Origin: Nitzschia sp. DOCU1
Taxonomy: Eukaryota; Bacillariophyta; Bacillariophyceae; Bacillariales; Bacillariaceae
Reading direction: 5' to 3'
DNA length: 64,000 nt
Assembly (NCBI GenBank): GCA_951394045.1
Contig: OX595985.1
Coordinates: forward strand, 1,674,001 to 1,738,000
Shown: piece by piece, positions 31,900 to 41,898 of the stretch
Position numbering within the stretch: the first letter of the stretch is position 1
Layout of the letters: every line of letters begins with the position of its first letter
The notes under the pieces: model-generated
Database searches by the model: none
What the model was told of the DNA's origin: nothing
The model's input: only the letters and a program-made list of their open reading frames with translations
Position numbers and translations under genes: made by a program

Positions 31900-32895
31900 T
31901 TACGATTGTCTTGGCTGCGCCGCTTCCGCTCTTGATACCAACTCTCGCAGATACTCTGCTTGAACTCGTTGCGCCATCGATCCATTCTCCAGCCCCAACA
32001 CGACTGTTTCCATAGTCCGTTGAATTTCTGAAATCAAGGCCGATGGCTTGACTCCATCCTGCAGCGCGGCACGCTTAATTTCCGCGTCCCATTGATCCGT
32101 ATCGACTGTGAGAAGTTTCTCAAATAGCTTTGCAGCAGACGTTTTCTCGTCGGATCCATCTGACATTCTTTCCCGAGCTCGCACAATTTGAACCCCCGAG
32201 TACATTTGCAGAACTTTTTGAAGAATGGTCACCATGCCGTCCATTCCATCTTCATGACTCTTCATCATCCATGCATCGACGGTCGACAGGAATCCTTCAT
32301 CCAACGAACTTGGTTCCAAGCCTTCCAATGTCTTACGCATGGCTTGTACTTGCGCTGGAAGCAGTGGAACCATGAACTCTCCTGACTCGGGCTCGGCTGC
32401 TGCCTTGACAACATCTTCCACTTCTTTGGCTCGTTCATCCAGTTGTTCTTCAGTGGTTTCCACGACTGCCTCCAAAGTAGCAACTAGATTCGACGCCAGA
32501 GCTTCTAGCCTTTTCTTTTCTGTTGAATCACTGGTCTTATCGATGAGTTCAGCAATCCGCAGGAAGAATCTAGGGCTGGAAATGACACGAAAGGCTCGAC
32601 GGACGGCATTCGGCAATTCGTAGGGTTTGGCATTCGCCAATTTCACAATCATTTCGTCCATGATTTCCAAATCTCGGGCAGTAGGTTGCACCTGATTTCC
32701 TTCTAGGCGAGAACGTTTGGGAATCGGGGTTTTATCCTCATCGTCTTTGGCAAGCTTTAACGACTCGGTTCTACGTGTCGAAGCGGCGACTCCATCCAAT
32801 AGCAGAGAATGGTGGTGACATGAAATTCCCACCGAGAACCCATCGGTGGAATTCAATACAGAGATGAACGCCAAAGCTGCGGCCGAAACTTTCAT
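31900..32895 (-). CDS. Plastid-targeted conserved protein (At4g37920-like)
   Basis: A single exon of 331 residues, from ATG 32895; the frame runs further upstream without ATG. The leader KVSAAALAFISVLNSTDG|FSVG is a signal peptide with Phe at the expected plastid-import cleavage site. The mature part is helical and charged. The block KPYELPNAVRRAFRVISSP, with FFLRIAELID, and the later LVATLEAVVE...LDERAKEVEDVV, reminds me of the plant chloroplast protein At4g37920, sometimes described as endoribonuclease E-like. That link is from memory and unproven. It is convergent with the ABC transporter; the stops are only about 45 bp apart, so the 3' UTRs probably overlap. Confidence 0.65.
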   Translation of the reverse strand: MKVSAAALAFISVLNSTDGFSVGISCHHHSLLLDGVAASTRRTESLKLAKDDEDKTPIPKRSRLEGNQVQPTARDLEIMDEMIVKLANAKPYELPNAVRRAFRVISSPRFFLRIAELIDKTSDSTEKKRLEALASNLVATLEAVVETTEEQLDERAKEVEDVVKAAAEPESGEFMVPLLPAQVQAMRKTLEGLEPSSLDEGFLSTVDAWMMKSHEDGMDGMVTILQKVLQMYSGVQIVRARERMSDGSDEKTSAAKLFEKLLTVDTDQWDAEIKRAALQDGVKPSALISEIQRTMETVVLGLENGSMAQRVQAEYLRELVSRAEAAQPRQS

Positions 32896-33404
32896 GGTGA
32901 CCGAATGTGCCAAAGCAAGTACCAGGAGCTGGACCTATTGATGATGGTCGACCTGATAAGAAATGAAATGGAGGGTGGCCATGGTCTCCACAAGTCGACA
33001 GGAGCATACCTCAAACAGCTTCAATGTTGTGTGGCAGCAACTTTCTGCAGAATGATGACGTACTTCCACCGAAACGGTCGGAGAAGTCGTTATTGTGACG
33101 TACCAGCCAGTACGTTCGCCATCTGTCTGTCTGTCGTTCGTTCACCTCTCTCACACCTCATTCATTCCCGCTTCAGTCCTGCGGTCATTGAGGAAGGACG
33201 CCGAACGACACACTACAGTGTACACGATAGAGCTTATTTTCAACACTCAACGACCCCAACCATTGCTGTTTCCATTGTTGGATCGACGGAACGACTGACC
33301 CACCGTCTATTCCCCTTATTGGTTATCTTACTCTCGAAACGACTTTCTCTTCTCCTCTACCTCCTTGATCGTTCTGATTAGCTGTCATCATCATCATCAT
33401 CATC
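32896..33404. other. divergent promoter region with CAT repeat at its end
   Basis: No gene is supported. A run of seven CAT triplets (33387-33407) runs into the ArfGAP start codon, so the ATG is the last unit of a microsatellite. Confidence 0.5.
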
Positions 33405-34506
33405 ATGTCTCGACCGTTTCAACATCAAGACTCCGGCAACGTCCGCGACGACGGCACGGTGACTGCCGCCGGCAAAGGTCAAGTGTGCATTGACACGAAA
33501 GATAAGAATATGCAATTCAAGAAACTCAAGGCCATCACCACCAATCAAGTCTGCTTTGATTGTCCGGCACCTCGACCGACCTGGGCCTCTGTCACGTATG
33601 GTACGTAGTCGTTCGTTCGCTCGATGGCGTATGCATCGGATGCAATCATGTCAGGCTTCTCAACCACGTTTCTCTTCATCAGGCGTCTTTTTGTGTTTGG
33701 ATTGTTCCGCGACTCATCGTAGTATGGGAGTGCATACTACATTTGTTAGAAGTGTCGATTTGGATGAGTGGACTCAGCGTCAAATCGACGCTATGCGACT
33801 GGGTGGCAACGCAAATGCCAGGCAGTTCTTTCGACAGCACGGACTCACGGACATGCATGGCAAGATTGAAAAGAAATACACGAGCAAGGCGGCGATTTCG
33901 TATAAAGCAGAACTTGCGAAACAAGTAGAAGCTGCCGCGGCAGTTAGAGGAGAAGGAACGGTCACTAGTGAGAATGGCGGCGTAGCAGGAGTAGGTGACT
34001 TATTGGCGAATTTGGCGTTACAGGATAAGCAGGAAGCGGCACAAGCCATGTTGGAATTGCAAAAGGCTGGCAAACCAGCTGTTGCAGCAGCACAACCCAA
34101 GGGTGTCTTGGCATCGCAAAATGCGGCGGCTCGTGGTAAACTGGTTATTACGCCTCCCACTAGTGGCAATGCCCCAGTGTTGCGAAAGCCTGCTTCCAAG
34201 GCATCCGGCGCCATGATGTTGAAGAAGAAATCCTCGTCGGGTGGAGGTGGATTGCGAGTTAACAAATTAAAAGTCGGTGGTGCCAGCGATGAGGGAGGCT
34301 TTGATGAGATCGGAGATGTCGTCGATGCACCAGAGCCTGCACCACAAGCTCCCGAGCCAAAGCCAGTAGAGGTGGCGCCTCCCCCTCCACCCAAGCCAGC
34401 TCCGGCACCTGCACCGGCTCCTCCGCCTTCCCCAACCAAGACTACGATGGAGCAGGGAGTGTCAAAGTTGCAGGCCATGAACAATGATTTCTTTTCGGGC
34501 ATTTGA
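33405..34506 (+). CDS. ArfGAP GTPase-activating protein (ArfGAP2/3-like)
   Basis: Exons 33405-33600 and 33683-34506 give 339 residues. The ArfGAP zinc finger is split by the intron: [17 protein letters not shown] + [20 protein letters not shown], giving CxxC-x16-CxxC with the following Arg finger (THRSMG) that stimulates GTP hydrolysis on Arf. RSVDLDEW and [15 protein letters not shown] complete the domain (residues about 30-150). The C-terminal half has a basic/Gly-rich stretch ([19 protein letters not shown]), similar to the COPI-binding basic region of ArfGAP2/3, a Pro/Ala-rich tract and a short helix at the end. It should control COPI coat release at the Golgi. Confidence 0.9.
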
Positions 34507-35486
34507 GAAGTAGAAGTTGGAGGACGGGAAACAAATGTGTCAATGTGAGTTTTGGAGTGTTCCAAGAAGTAAGCATCGCATCGCTACTTGCTTCAGATCC
34601 AAGAAATAAATTTCAGCATAGAACATTTGATGTCTGCATCATCGCTTTGATACGCTCTAGCTTTGTTAGTACCGAGAATCGAATCACATTAACCTCCAAG
34701 AAGCTTGGGGGGTAAGCCAGTTTTGCTGTCACGAGGTGTAATATTCTGCCATCGTCGATTGTCGAATATTCTTCATGGTATTAGACCCGACACCTTTAAG
34801 AACAAGGCACGCTGAATACACCCTATAAAAGTTCTCTACACTAGGACTACGATTGTGACGCCGCACGTAACAACGTCTTCTGTACCACCAGCAGCTAAAT
34901 AGTTCAGCAGCGGAGAGTTACTAGTATTACTACGAGCTGAAGTAATACAGTAGCTTGCGTCCCTCTACTCATTGCGAATACTCATGATGTTTCTGCCTGA
35001 CCCCAGTATCCGTTTGAGTCACATAGATGCAAGTGATAGCCGCCAGAATATGTATTTGCTATGACTATCGTACCGGTGGCGATGGAATGAAACTATGCTC
35101 ATATTTCTTCCACACGAACTTTCGACGGGGGACATCCGACCATTTGGGAATTTGGAATTTCGAAAATCCACGTTCCTCTAATACTGAAATGCCTCCACGT
35201 CATCATAAAGTTTGAAAAATTTAGCTACCGTCCGTTGCTGCCTGCGTGCGCGCATGCACCTCCGGAGCGAGGCAAACGCGAAAAAAACAACGGCATGTTT
35301 TTTGAGTCCCAAAAAGTCCATTCGACGATAACGGGGGAACGCATTTTGGAAACAAAGGAACAACGGAAAACACAGGCATCACTTCTTTGTTGTCTTTGGT
35401 TGTTACTTTTCTCTTTACTCATCCTTGATTGACTGAGACCATTGACGTATCTGTCAGCTTCTTGATTAATCGAAAGCATCGAAACA
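34507..35486. other. intergenic region upstream of the dynamin gene
   Basis: About 980 bp without a supported gene. An imperfect inverted repeat around 34918-34955 (CTAGTATTACTAC...GTAATACAGTAG) could form a hairpin. The last 300 bp are AT-rich and pyrimidine-rich, as expected for a promoter. Confidence 0.4.
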
Positions 35487-37751
35487 ATGGATACTCTCAT
35501 TCCCATTGCTTCCAAGCTCCAAGATGTTCTTGGAGCTGTCGGTCAAAATACGCAGTTGGACTTGCCTCAGATTGTCGTGGTTGGAGGTCAATCCTCAGGC
35601 AAATCCTCCGTGCTTGAGGGTCTAGTAGGCCGATCTTTCTTGCCCCGAGGTACTGGTATCGTGACACGCCGTCCTTTGATCTTGCAGCTCTTCAATACTC
35701 GTGCCCTCTCAGACGCCGGGGACGACTCTGAAGACTACTATGAAAATCTCGACCCTAACGCCAGCACTTTGGACTCGAACGAGGAGTGGGGAGAGTTCTT
35801 GCACATCCCTGGCAAGAAGTTTCATAAGTTCCAGCAAATCCGGGACGAGATCGTCCGCGAGACGGATCGTTCTACGGGAGGCAACAAAGGAATCTCGAAC
35901 GATCCGATTCGACTCAAAATCTTCAGTCCTCGCGTCTTGTCCTTGACGCTGGTCGACCTCCCTGGAATGACCAAAGTTCCCGTGGGAGATCAGCCTGAGA
36001 ACATCGAGGAGCAAATCCATGATATGATCTTGCAGTACATTTCCAATCCTAACGCTATTATTTTGGCTGTCACTGCTGCCAACACGGATATTGCTAACAG
36101 CGATGCGCTGCAGCTTGCCAAGGCGGCTGATCCGTATGGAAACCGCACGATTGGTGTCTTGACCAAGCTAGATCTCATGGATCCTGGAACGGATGCTTCC
36201 GAAGTCTTGAATAATCAGTTGATCCCTCTCCGCAAGGGTTACATTGGCGTAGTCAACCGGGGGCAGAAGGATATTAATGAAGACCTTTCCATCCGCGATG
36301 GACTGCGCAAGGAGGAAGCTTTCTTTGCGCACCATCCTATTTACTCGCGTGATCGTGAGCTCTTGTCCAGGTGTGGTACCGGCACTCTCGCCAAGACCCT
36401 GAACGTCATCCTTATGCACCACATTCGAGAGTGCCTTCCTGACGTCAAGAATAGAATTTCCTCTATGATGAACGACGTCCAATCCGAATTGGAGGCCCTT
36501 GGCAATCCAGACGAGGGCATGTCCAAGAACGCTCTTGGTGGAACTCTTCTTGGACTCCTGTCCAAGTTTGCTACCAACTTTGCCTCTATCATCGACGGTA
36601 AGGGTGGTGAGCTCAACAATACCGCTAACGCACGCAATCTCGCCTTGATTGAATTGTTTGGTGGTGCGCGTATCAACTACATCTTTACCGAAATCTTTGC
36701 TACTTCTCTCATGGGTGTCGGTCCCTTTGACGGTTTGACTGACGACGAGATCCGTACCACCATCATGAACGCCAATGGTACTCGCCGTGCCTTGTTTGTC
36801 CCTGAAATCTCGTTTGATATCTTGGTGCGACGGCAAATTGCTCGATTGGAGCAGCCGGGTATTCAATGCGTCGACTTGGTCTACGAGGAACTACAGCGTA
36901 TTGCCCATCAGTCAGAACCCAAGGAGCTTGCTCGTTTCCCTTTCTTGAAGGAACGCATGGTTGAGGTCGTCAGTCTTCTATTGAAGCGATGTATGAGTCC
37001 GACCCAAATCATGGTTTCCAACTTGGTTAAGATCGAATTGGCGGTGAGTATTTGGATTGCATGCTTTGTCTTCTGGCATCGCAACAGCATCTAACATTTT
37101 GACGTTTTGCAGTACCTCAACACTAGCCACCCGGACTTTATTGGAGGATCGCGGGCCGTCGCTAATCTTATGCAACGAAAGGCCGACAACGACAGAATCG
37201 GAAATGGCGGCGGCGCCGGTGCTCCACCTGAAACCCCGAACTCTTCCTACTACGCCCCCGAGGACGAAGAAGGAAATGCTACTCCCTATGGTGATGCCAA
37301 TGGTGGAATCATGAACTTTATCTTCCGAGGTGGAAAGACTCCTCCTGCGGAAAAGCTTCATGCCCCTGGTGGTCCCCCTACGGTTGTGCATCTTCCCCAA
37401 GTGCCTCCTACGATGAAACAAACGGACTTCCCGGCGAGCGAAAGAGAAATCACTGAAATGCATGTAATCAAGTCGCTCATTGAATCCTACTTCCGAGTTG
37501 TCCGCAAGACCTTCATTGACATGGTTCCCAAGACGATCATGTACTTCTTGGTAAACCACGTCAAGGACGCCCTGCAGAATGAGCTCGTTTCGGAACTCTA
37601 TCGCGAGGCCGAGATCATGGGATTGATGAAGGAAGCGGAAGATGTCGCCCAAAAACGAAGTACCTGTACGGAAATGCGAGACTTGTTGGGCAAGGCTCTG
37701 GAAATTGTAAACGAAGTACGGGATTACAACACATTCAGTCACACCGAGTAA
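35487..37751 (+). CDS. Dynamin-related GTPase (DRP1/Dnm1/Vps1-like)
   Basis: Exons 35487-37043 and 37113-37751 give 731 residues. The GTPase domain (about 1-310) has GGQSSGKSSVLEGLVGR (P-loop), PRGTGIVTRRPL (switch I), LVDLPGMTKVPVGDQP (G3) and TKLDLMDPG (G4). The middle/stalk region follows, then a Gly/Pro-rich insert B (about 540-610) in place of a PH domain, then the GED (about 630-725: VIKSLIESYFRVVRKTFIDMVPKTI). This is the architecture of fission dynamins that divide mitochondria and peroxisomes, or of Vps1. In algae a plastid role is also possible. There is no Pro-rich domain and no membrane helix. Confidence 0.95.
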
Positions 37752-38012
37752 TTGATGCTACTAAGGCGCTCGGCCGACTTTGCATCGCGCACTGCCCGGC
37801 GGGGGAAGGAATCACCATGTCTACTACCAAACAACTGCGTCTCTACTCTAGACTCTCTTCTTCCCGGCAGTCCACACCCCACAGTAATGGAATAATTACA
37901 CACCGTTGCCACTCCACTTTACTAATGCAGTAACATTTCTGTTAGTAGCATACAACTAGGTATTCTAGCACTTTCTTTTTAGAATATTGTAATTGAACTT
38001 TTTATTAATGAC
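37752..38012. other. short convergent intergenic region
   Basis: Between two convergent stop codons; AT-rich at the end, consistent with 3' UTRs and poly(A) sites. Nothing else was seen. Confidence 0.5.
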
Positions 38013-39350
38013 TCAAGGCTTCTTCAACAGACTGGCAAAGAAATCCGACACTTCAGCATCCTTGCCATCCTTCTTATCATCATCACCCGGTCGTTTCTCA
38101 GGACTGACCGACGCTGGCGGCGGTAAGTCGTTGGCAGACGCAATACTTTCCCGCAATTGTCCCAGCCACTTCATATCGCCCGTGCCCGTTTGCTTCGACG
38201 TAGCATCGCTCTCTTCCTTGGGCGTAAAAGGCAGGGCCACCCATAGCGAATCCTTTTGAGCATCCCAATGTCCTGGATAGTTGGCACTTCTCAAGACGAC
38301 ACTTTCAATCAAGTCTTCTTGATGTTTGCCAGGCCCATACAAGGCCGTGGCAACCACGACCGTTTCCGGAGCAGGTTCTTCTTCCAACTCTATAATGACA
38401 GCGTCGTCGTCTCCTTCCAAAGCCTTAAGGGCGTTGTTGTTGCCACTACTAGTCTCCCAAATAGCTTGATCCAATGCCAAGTCTCTCCACCATTGAGAGA
38501 GTGTTCCATAATCCACAGTGGGTTGCAACGAGTTTGTAGTCGTTGTTGTTGTTGCCGCCGCAGCAGTCGTGGATTCCGGCGGCGCATTCTCCTTGGATGT
38601 TGTTGTTACAGCAGCTGCTTTTGGAACAAAGCACAAGGAACAATTCAACGCTGCCGCAAATTTGCGCAAATGATAAATGACCAATGCTTGTGCTTGCTTT
38701 TGTTTGTAGGCATCCGGACTATGATCGTCGGCCATAGTTCCAGTACTATTCTCTTCGCCCTCGGGCGGCACTTGGGCACAAATCATTAGAGTCGTTGTAA
38801 CACTCTTGAATGATTCATTGACATTTTGTTTGGAATTTTCTTTCGGATCCTCATTCGCCTTTCCAAATTCGATCGATTGCAATTGAAACAAGGACGTGGT
38901 GGCCGTTTGTCGTTCTGGTTCCATAGGAGGAGGATGCCGAATCAAAAACCGCACCAACACATTTTGAAGGAGCGACAGTGTCGGTTCCACTTTGGAGGGA
39001 TCCGTCAAGTCGACAGTCCATAAAAAGACGCGAACTTGTGTAGCCATGGTGGCTAGTAACGAATCGACCAAGGGTGGTTCCCCACTAGTACTTTTGTTAC
39101 TGGACGTAACACGGCAATTCCAAACGCCCAAGTCTGGCGTTTGATGCCGATTTTTGACTTCTTCCTCTTCTTGAGATCCAATTTGAATGGCTTGATACGT
39201 CAACGCCGAATATCCCGACAAGACGGAAGTCTCTTCCAATTGAATGGGAGTGTCCACGTATAGTTGCAGGACCGTGGGAATGCTGCCACTGCCACCAGAG
39301 GCGGCCGTTTGGCCGGTAGTGGACTCGGTCAGGACAGAAAATAATCCCAT
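38013..39350 (-). CDS. Cytoplasmic dynein light intermediate chain-like protein
   Basis: A single exon of 445 residues. Matches to the LIC family, by eye: LGVWNCRV and RVFLWTVDLTDPSKVEPTLS (the IW..D / FVADMSRPW strand of the Ras-like domain), HLRKFAAALNCSLCFV (HLRRFCLQYGAALIYT), and SANYPGHWDAQKDSLWV (the FIPxGWD block). The extreme C-terminus, EVSDFFASLLKKP, matches the LIC helix (FFxSLLxK) that binds cargo adaptors. No P-loop is seen at the N-terminus, so nucleotide binding is unlikely. Thr/Asn/Gln-rich low-complexity inserts lie at about 235-265. It would link dynein heavy chain to adaptors for minus-end transport. The identification rests on scattered motifs. Confidence 0.65.
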   Translation of the reverse strand: MGLFSVLTESTTGQTAASGGSGSIPTVLQLYVDTPIQLEETSVLSGYSALTYQAIQIGSQEEEEVKNRHQTPDLGVWNCRVTSSNKSTSGEPPLVDSLLATMATQVRVFLWTVDLTDPSKVEPTLSLLQNVLVRFLIRHPPPMEPERQTATTSLFQLQSIEFGKANEDPKENSKQNVNESFKSVTTTLMICAQVPPEGEENSTGTMADDHSPDAYKQKQAQALVIYHLRKFAAALNCSLCFVPKAAAVTTTSKENAPPESTTAAAATTTTTTNSLQPTVDYGTLSQWWRDLALDQAIWETSSGNNNALKALEGDDDAVIIELEEEPAPETVVVATALYGPGKHQEDLIESVVLRSANYPGHWDAQKDSLWVALPFTPKEESDATSKQTGTGDMKWLGQLRESIASANDLPPPASVSPEKRPGDDDKKDGKDAEVSDFFASLLKKP

Positions 39351-40016
39351 GCTGAATCAATGCAATCACTGCAATGTAATCAAAGATCGTCCACTACTAC
39401 TACTACTACTACTGGAGAGTAGATCGGACAACAAAATGTAAGGACGACACGGATGGCTGTCGTTTTACAATGCAGTGTGGTGGACGCAACAACAAAAAGC
39501 CAATGCCTCTTGTTGGCTGCAGGCTGAAATTTCGCCACGATGATGCATGGAGTGCATCTTGAACCTCATGGTCGATAGAGTCAGTCGAAAGAGCCGAGAG
39601 CGCGCGCGGCGGTATCCATTTTCGACCCTTCTGCCATCACGATACATCCTGCCCAAATGTGTGGTCGATGAAGTCGAAAGCGTCCGCCGGTCAGGAGCGA
39701 GAGCGTGTCTGCCAACCCATGCGACAGGGTCGGTACGCGGTATAGTATGTACGTACAGTCAGTACATACGTGGCACTCGTACCACAGCGTATGGACACGC
39801 AAAAGTGTCTTTTCGGCCGTCCTTCCGCTCCCGCCCGCTTCTCTTCGATGCCAATCCTGCACGCATTTCATTTTCTCGCCTCTGTCAGGTATCACACTTT
39901 TCTTCCTTCCTTGAAGAGAGTATCGACGTGACTATCTGCTACTTACCTTGAGAGATTCTATACAAGGCCTTGCTGTGTTGTTAGAAAGTGTTGTGCAAAA
40001 ACGCGTCCCAGTAAGA
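39351..40016. promoter_or_regulatory. divergent promoter between dynein LIC and Mg2+ transporter
   Basis: No gene is supported. It contains a CTA triplet microsatellite (about 39391-39413) and a perfect 8-bp-arm inverted repeat GTATGTAC (39745-39752) / GTACATAC (39762-39769). The regulatory role is inferred from position only. Confidence 0.4.
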
Positions 40017-41649
40017 ATGGTCCAACTGGTGGAGAAAGTCGTGGCTCGTCTGCCCCGTCGAGACGAGTCCTTTGCCGATTTGGAAGATCAGGAAATGGTT
40101 CGGTTAACCACCACCACTACTGAATCATCTCCTGCCGAAACATCATCATCCTTGTTGGTGGAAGAAAATGAACGGCTACGTCGTCAAATTGAAGATTTGC
40201 AAACACAAGTGAGTGTATTACGGCATCGTTACGTTCAACAACAAGGCAGCAACAGCAGCAACAACAACAACAACAACAAGAAGAAAAATCCACAACAAGC
40301 TCCTGGCGTTGTGTTGGAGCTACCTCGGGCCATGCGTGGTGGGAATACTAGCAATAGCAGCAGTACCATGATGGCAATCACGGCACCCCTAAATTGTTTG
40401 CGAGGCAACAAACCACAACTGAATCGACTTCCAAAAGATCATCAATCGTTTACTACCGAAGATGATCAAAGTACCATTGAGCCCGGACCGGATTTGGAAG
40501 TTTATGAATCTAGCAGTGGATTGAAAAATCGCACCAGTCATTTCAATAACAACGATTTCCATAATAATGCGACCAAACGAAAATTGCCAGGAGCCGCCGC
40601 AGTAGTAGTCACGTCATCTCCCACCGATGATCATACGCGCAAAACAGAACTATTAACGGATGGGTCCTTATCGTCGGATGGGGGTGGCGGTGGCAAACAT
40701 TATCATGATCCCGATATTCGATTAATGATGGACTTGGAAAGCAAATATGTTGATGAGGAGGAGGATAATAATGAAGAAGAAGAAACTGGCGTATTATTGC
40801 CTCTTCGCCCCAGGACAACATCATCCATTGCAAGGGGGGAAGGACGCCACCATACTACGAATCCTGGGTCAATGGAAGAAGAACCTTTTTGGAGATCCGT
40901 TTCGGATCGGGCAGGATGGTTGGTGGGATTACTGGCTCTACAAAGTATGTCGAGTTTTATTTTGGCACGAAATGAAGCATTACTACAAAATCATTTGGTG
41001 ATTATTCAGTTCTTGACCATGTTGGGTAAGTTGTGTTTTGGGGGAGCAGTAGTGGCACTGGGAACAACAAACGCGTTTTCGCCAATGATAAAGTCGCTCA
41101 CAGCACCATGCTATTTTGTCTTTGCTTTCTTTTCATTTTGTACAACAGTCGGGGCTGGAGGAAATGCAGGGAATCAAGCGAGTGTACGAGGTACGTGAAT
41201 CGGTGGCCTCCTCATGTCCAATTATTTTGTGACGTCTGTCGTTAACGTATTCTATTGTATGACTTTTAGTCATTCGAGGCCTTGCGACCGGTGCGATTGA
41301 CGATTCCAATTCTCACCGCGTTTTGAGGCGCGAATTTATCATGGGTGCCACGCTCAGTATGATTTTGGGAACGGCTGGATGCATTCGGGCCGCTATTTTC
41401 ATGACGCCCTTCCTAGAGACAATCGCAATTACCACCTCCTTATTCATGATTGTCATTATTAGCATCGTACTTGGAGCGCTAATGCCTTTGGGAATGAAGT
41501 GGTTGGGCATTGATCCGGCGCATTCTTCGACGACCATACAAGTGGTTATGGATATTTTGGGGGTGTCAATTACCGTGTGGATGAGTTCCATGATTTTGGA
41601 TTCGGGATTTCGCAATTGGCTATTGAGCGCCGTGATGGATGCACGATGA
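40017..41649 (+). CDS. MgtE/SLC41-type divalent cation transporter
   Basis: Exons 40017-41025, 41149-41190 (42 nt only) and 41270-41649 give 476 residues. The first 290 residues are low complexity (Asn, Ser, Thr, Gly rich, with a short coiled coil ENERLRRQIEDLQTQV) and likely cytosolic. One MgtE membrane domain follows: GWLVGLLALQSMSSFIL, then IIQFLTMLVGAGGNAGNQAS and VIRGLATGAI, the family selectivity signature. This is rebuilt only when both introns are removed, which is the evidence for the tiny middle exon. Five membrane helices are visible, ending VSITVWMSSMIL. It should move Mg2+ across a membrane, and there is no CBS domain. If the first intron were retained, the frame would continue with a different hydrophobic helix. 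Confidence 0.85.
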
Positions 41650-41898
41650 AAATGGAAACCCACAATCGATTTTGTCAACAAAATAGGGAGGCGGTGGCAC
41701 CTCCGAGGATTTTTGCTGTTGTCCGTATTGGACTTACGAAGAGCCTGACCAACGAAACGATAGACCCATCTCTGCTTAACTATATTGCAGAAGTTGGAAA
41801 ATTTCGAACGCGACGCTCCCATCAACAACGAGGGCAGCTATAGCTTAAAGAGCATTCGCTAGTAGAACTCGAATACTACAGTGATACTATCCTATTGC

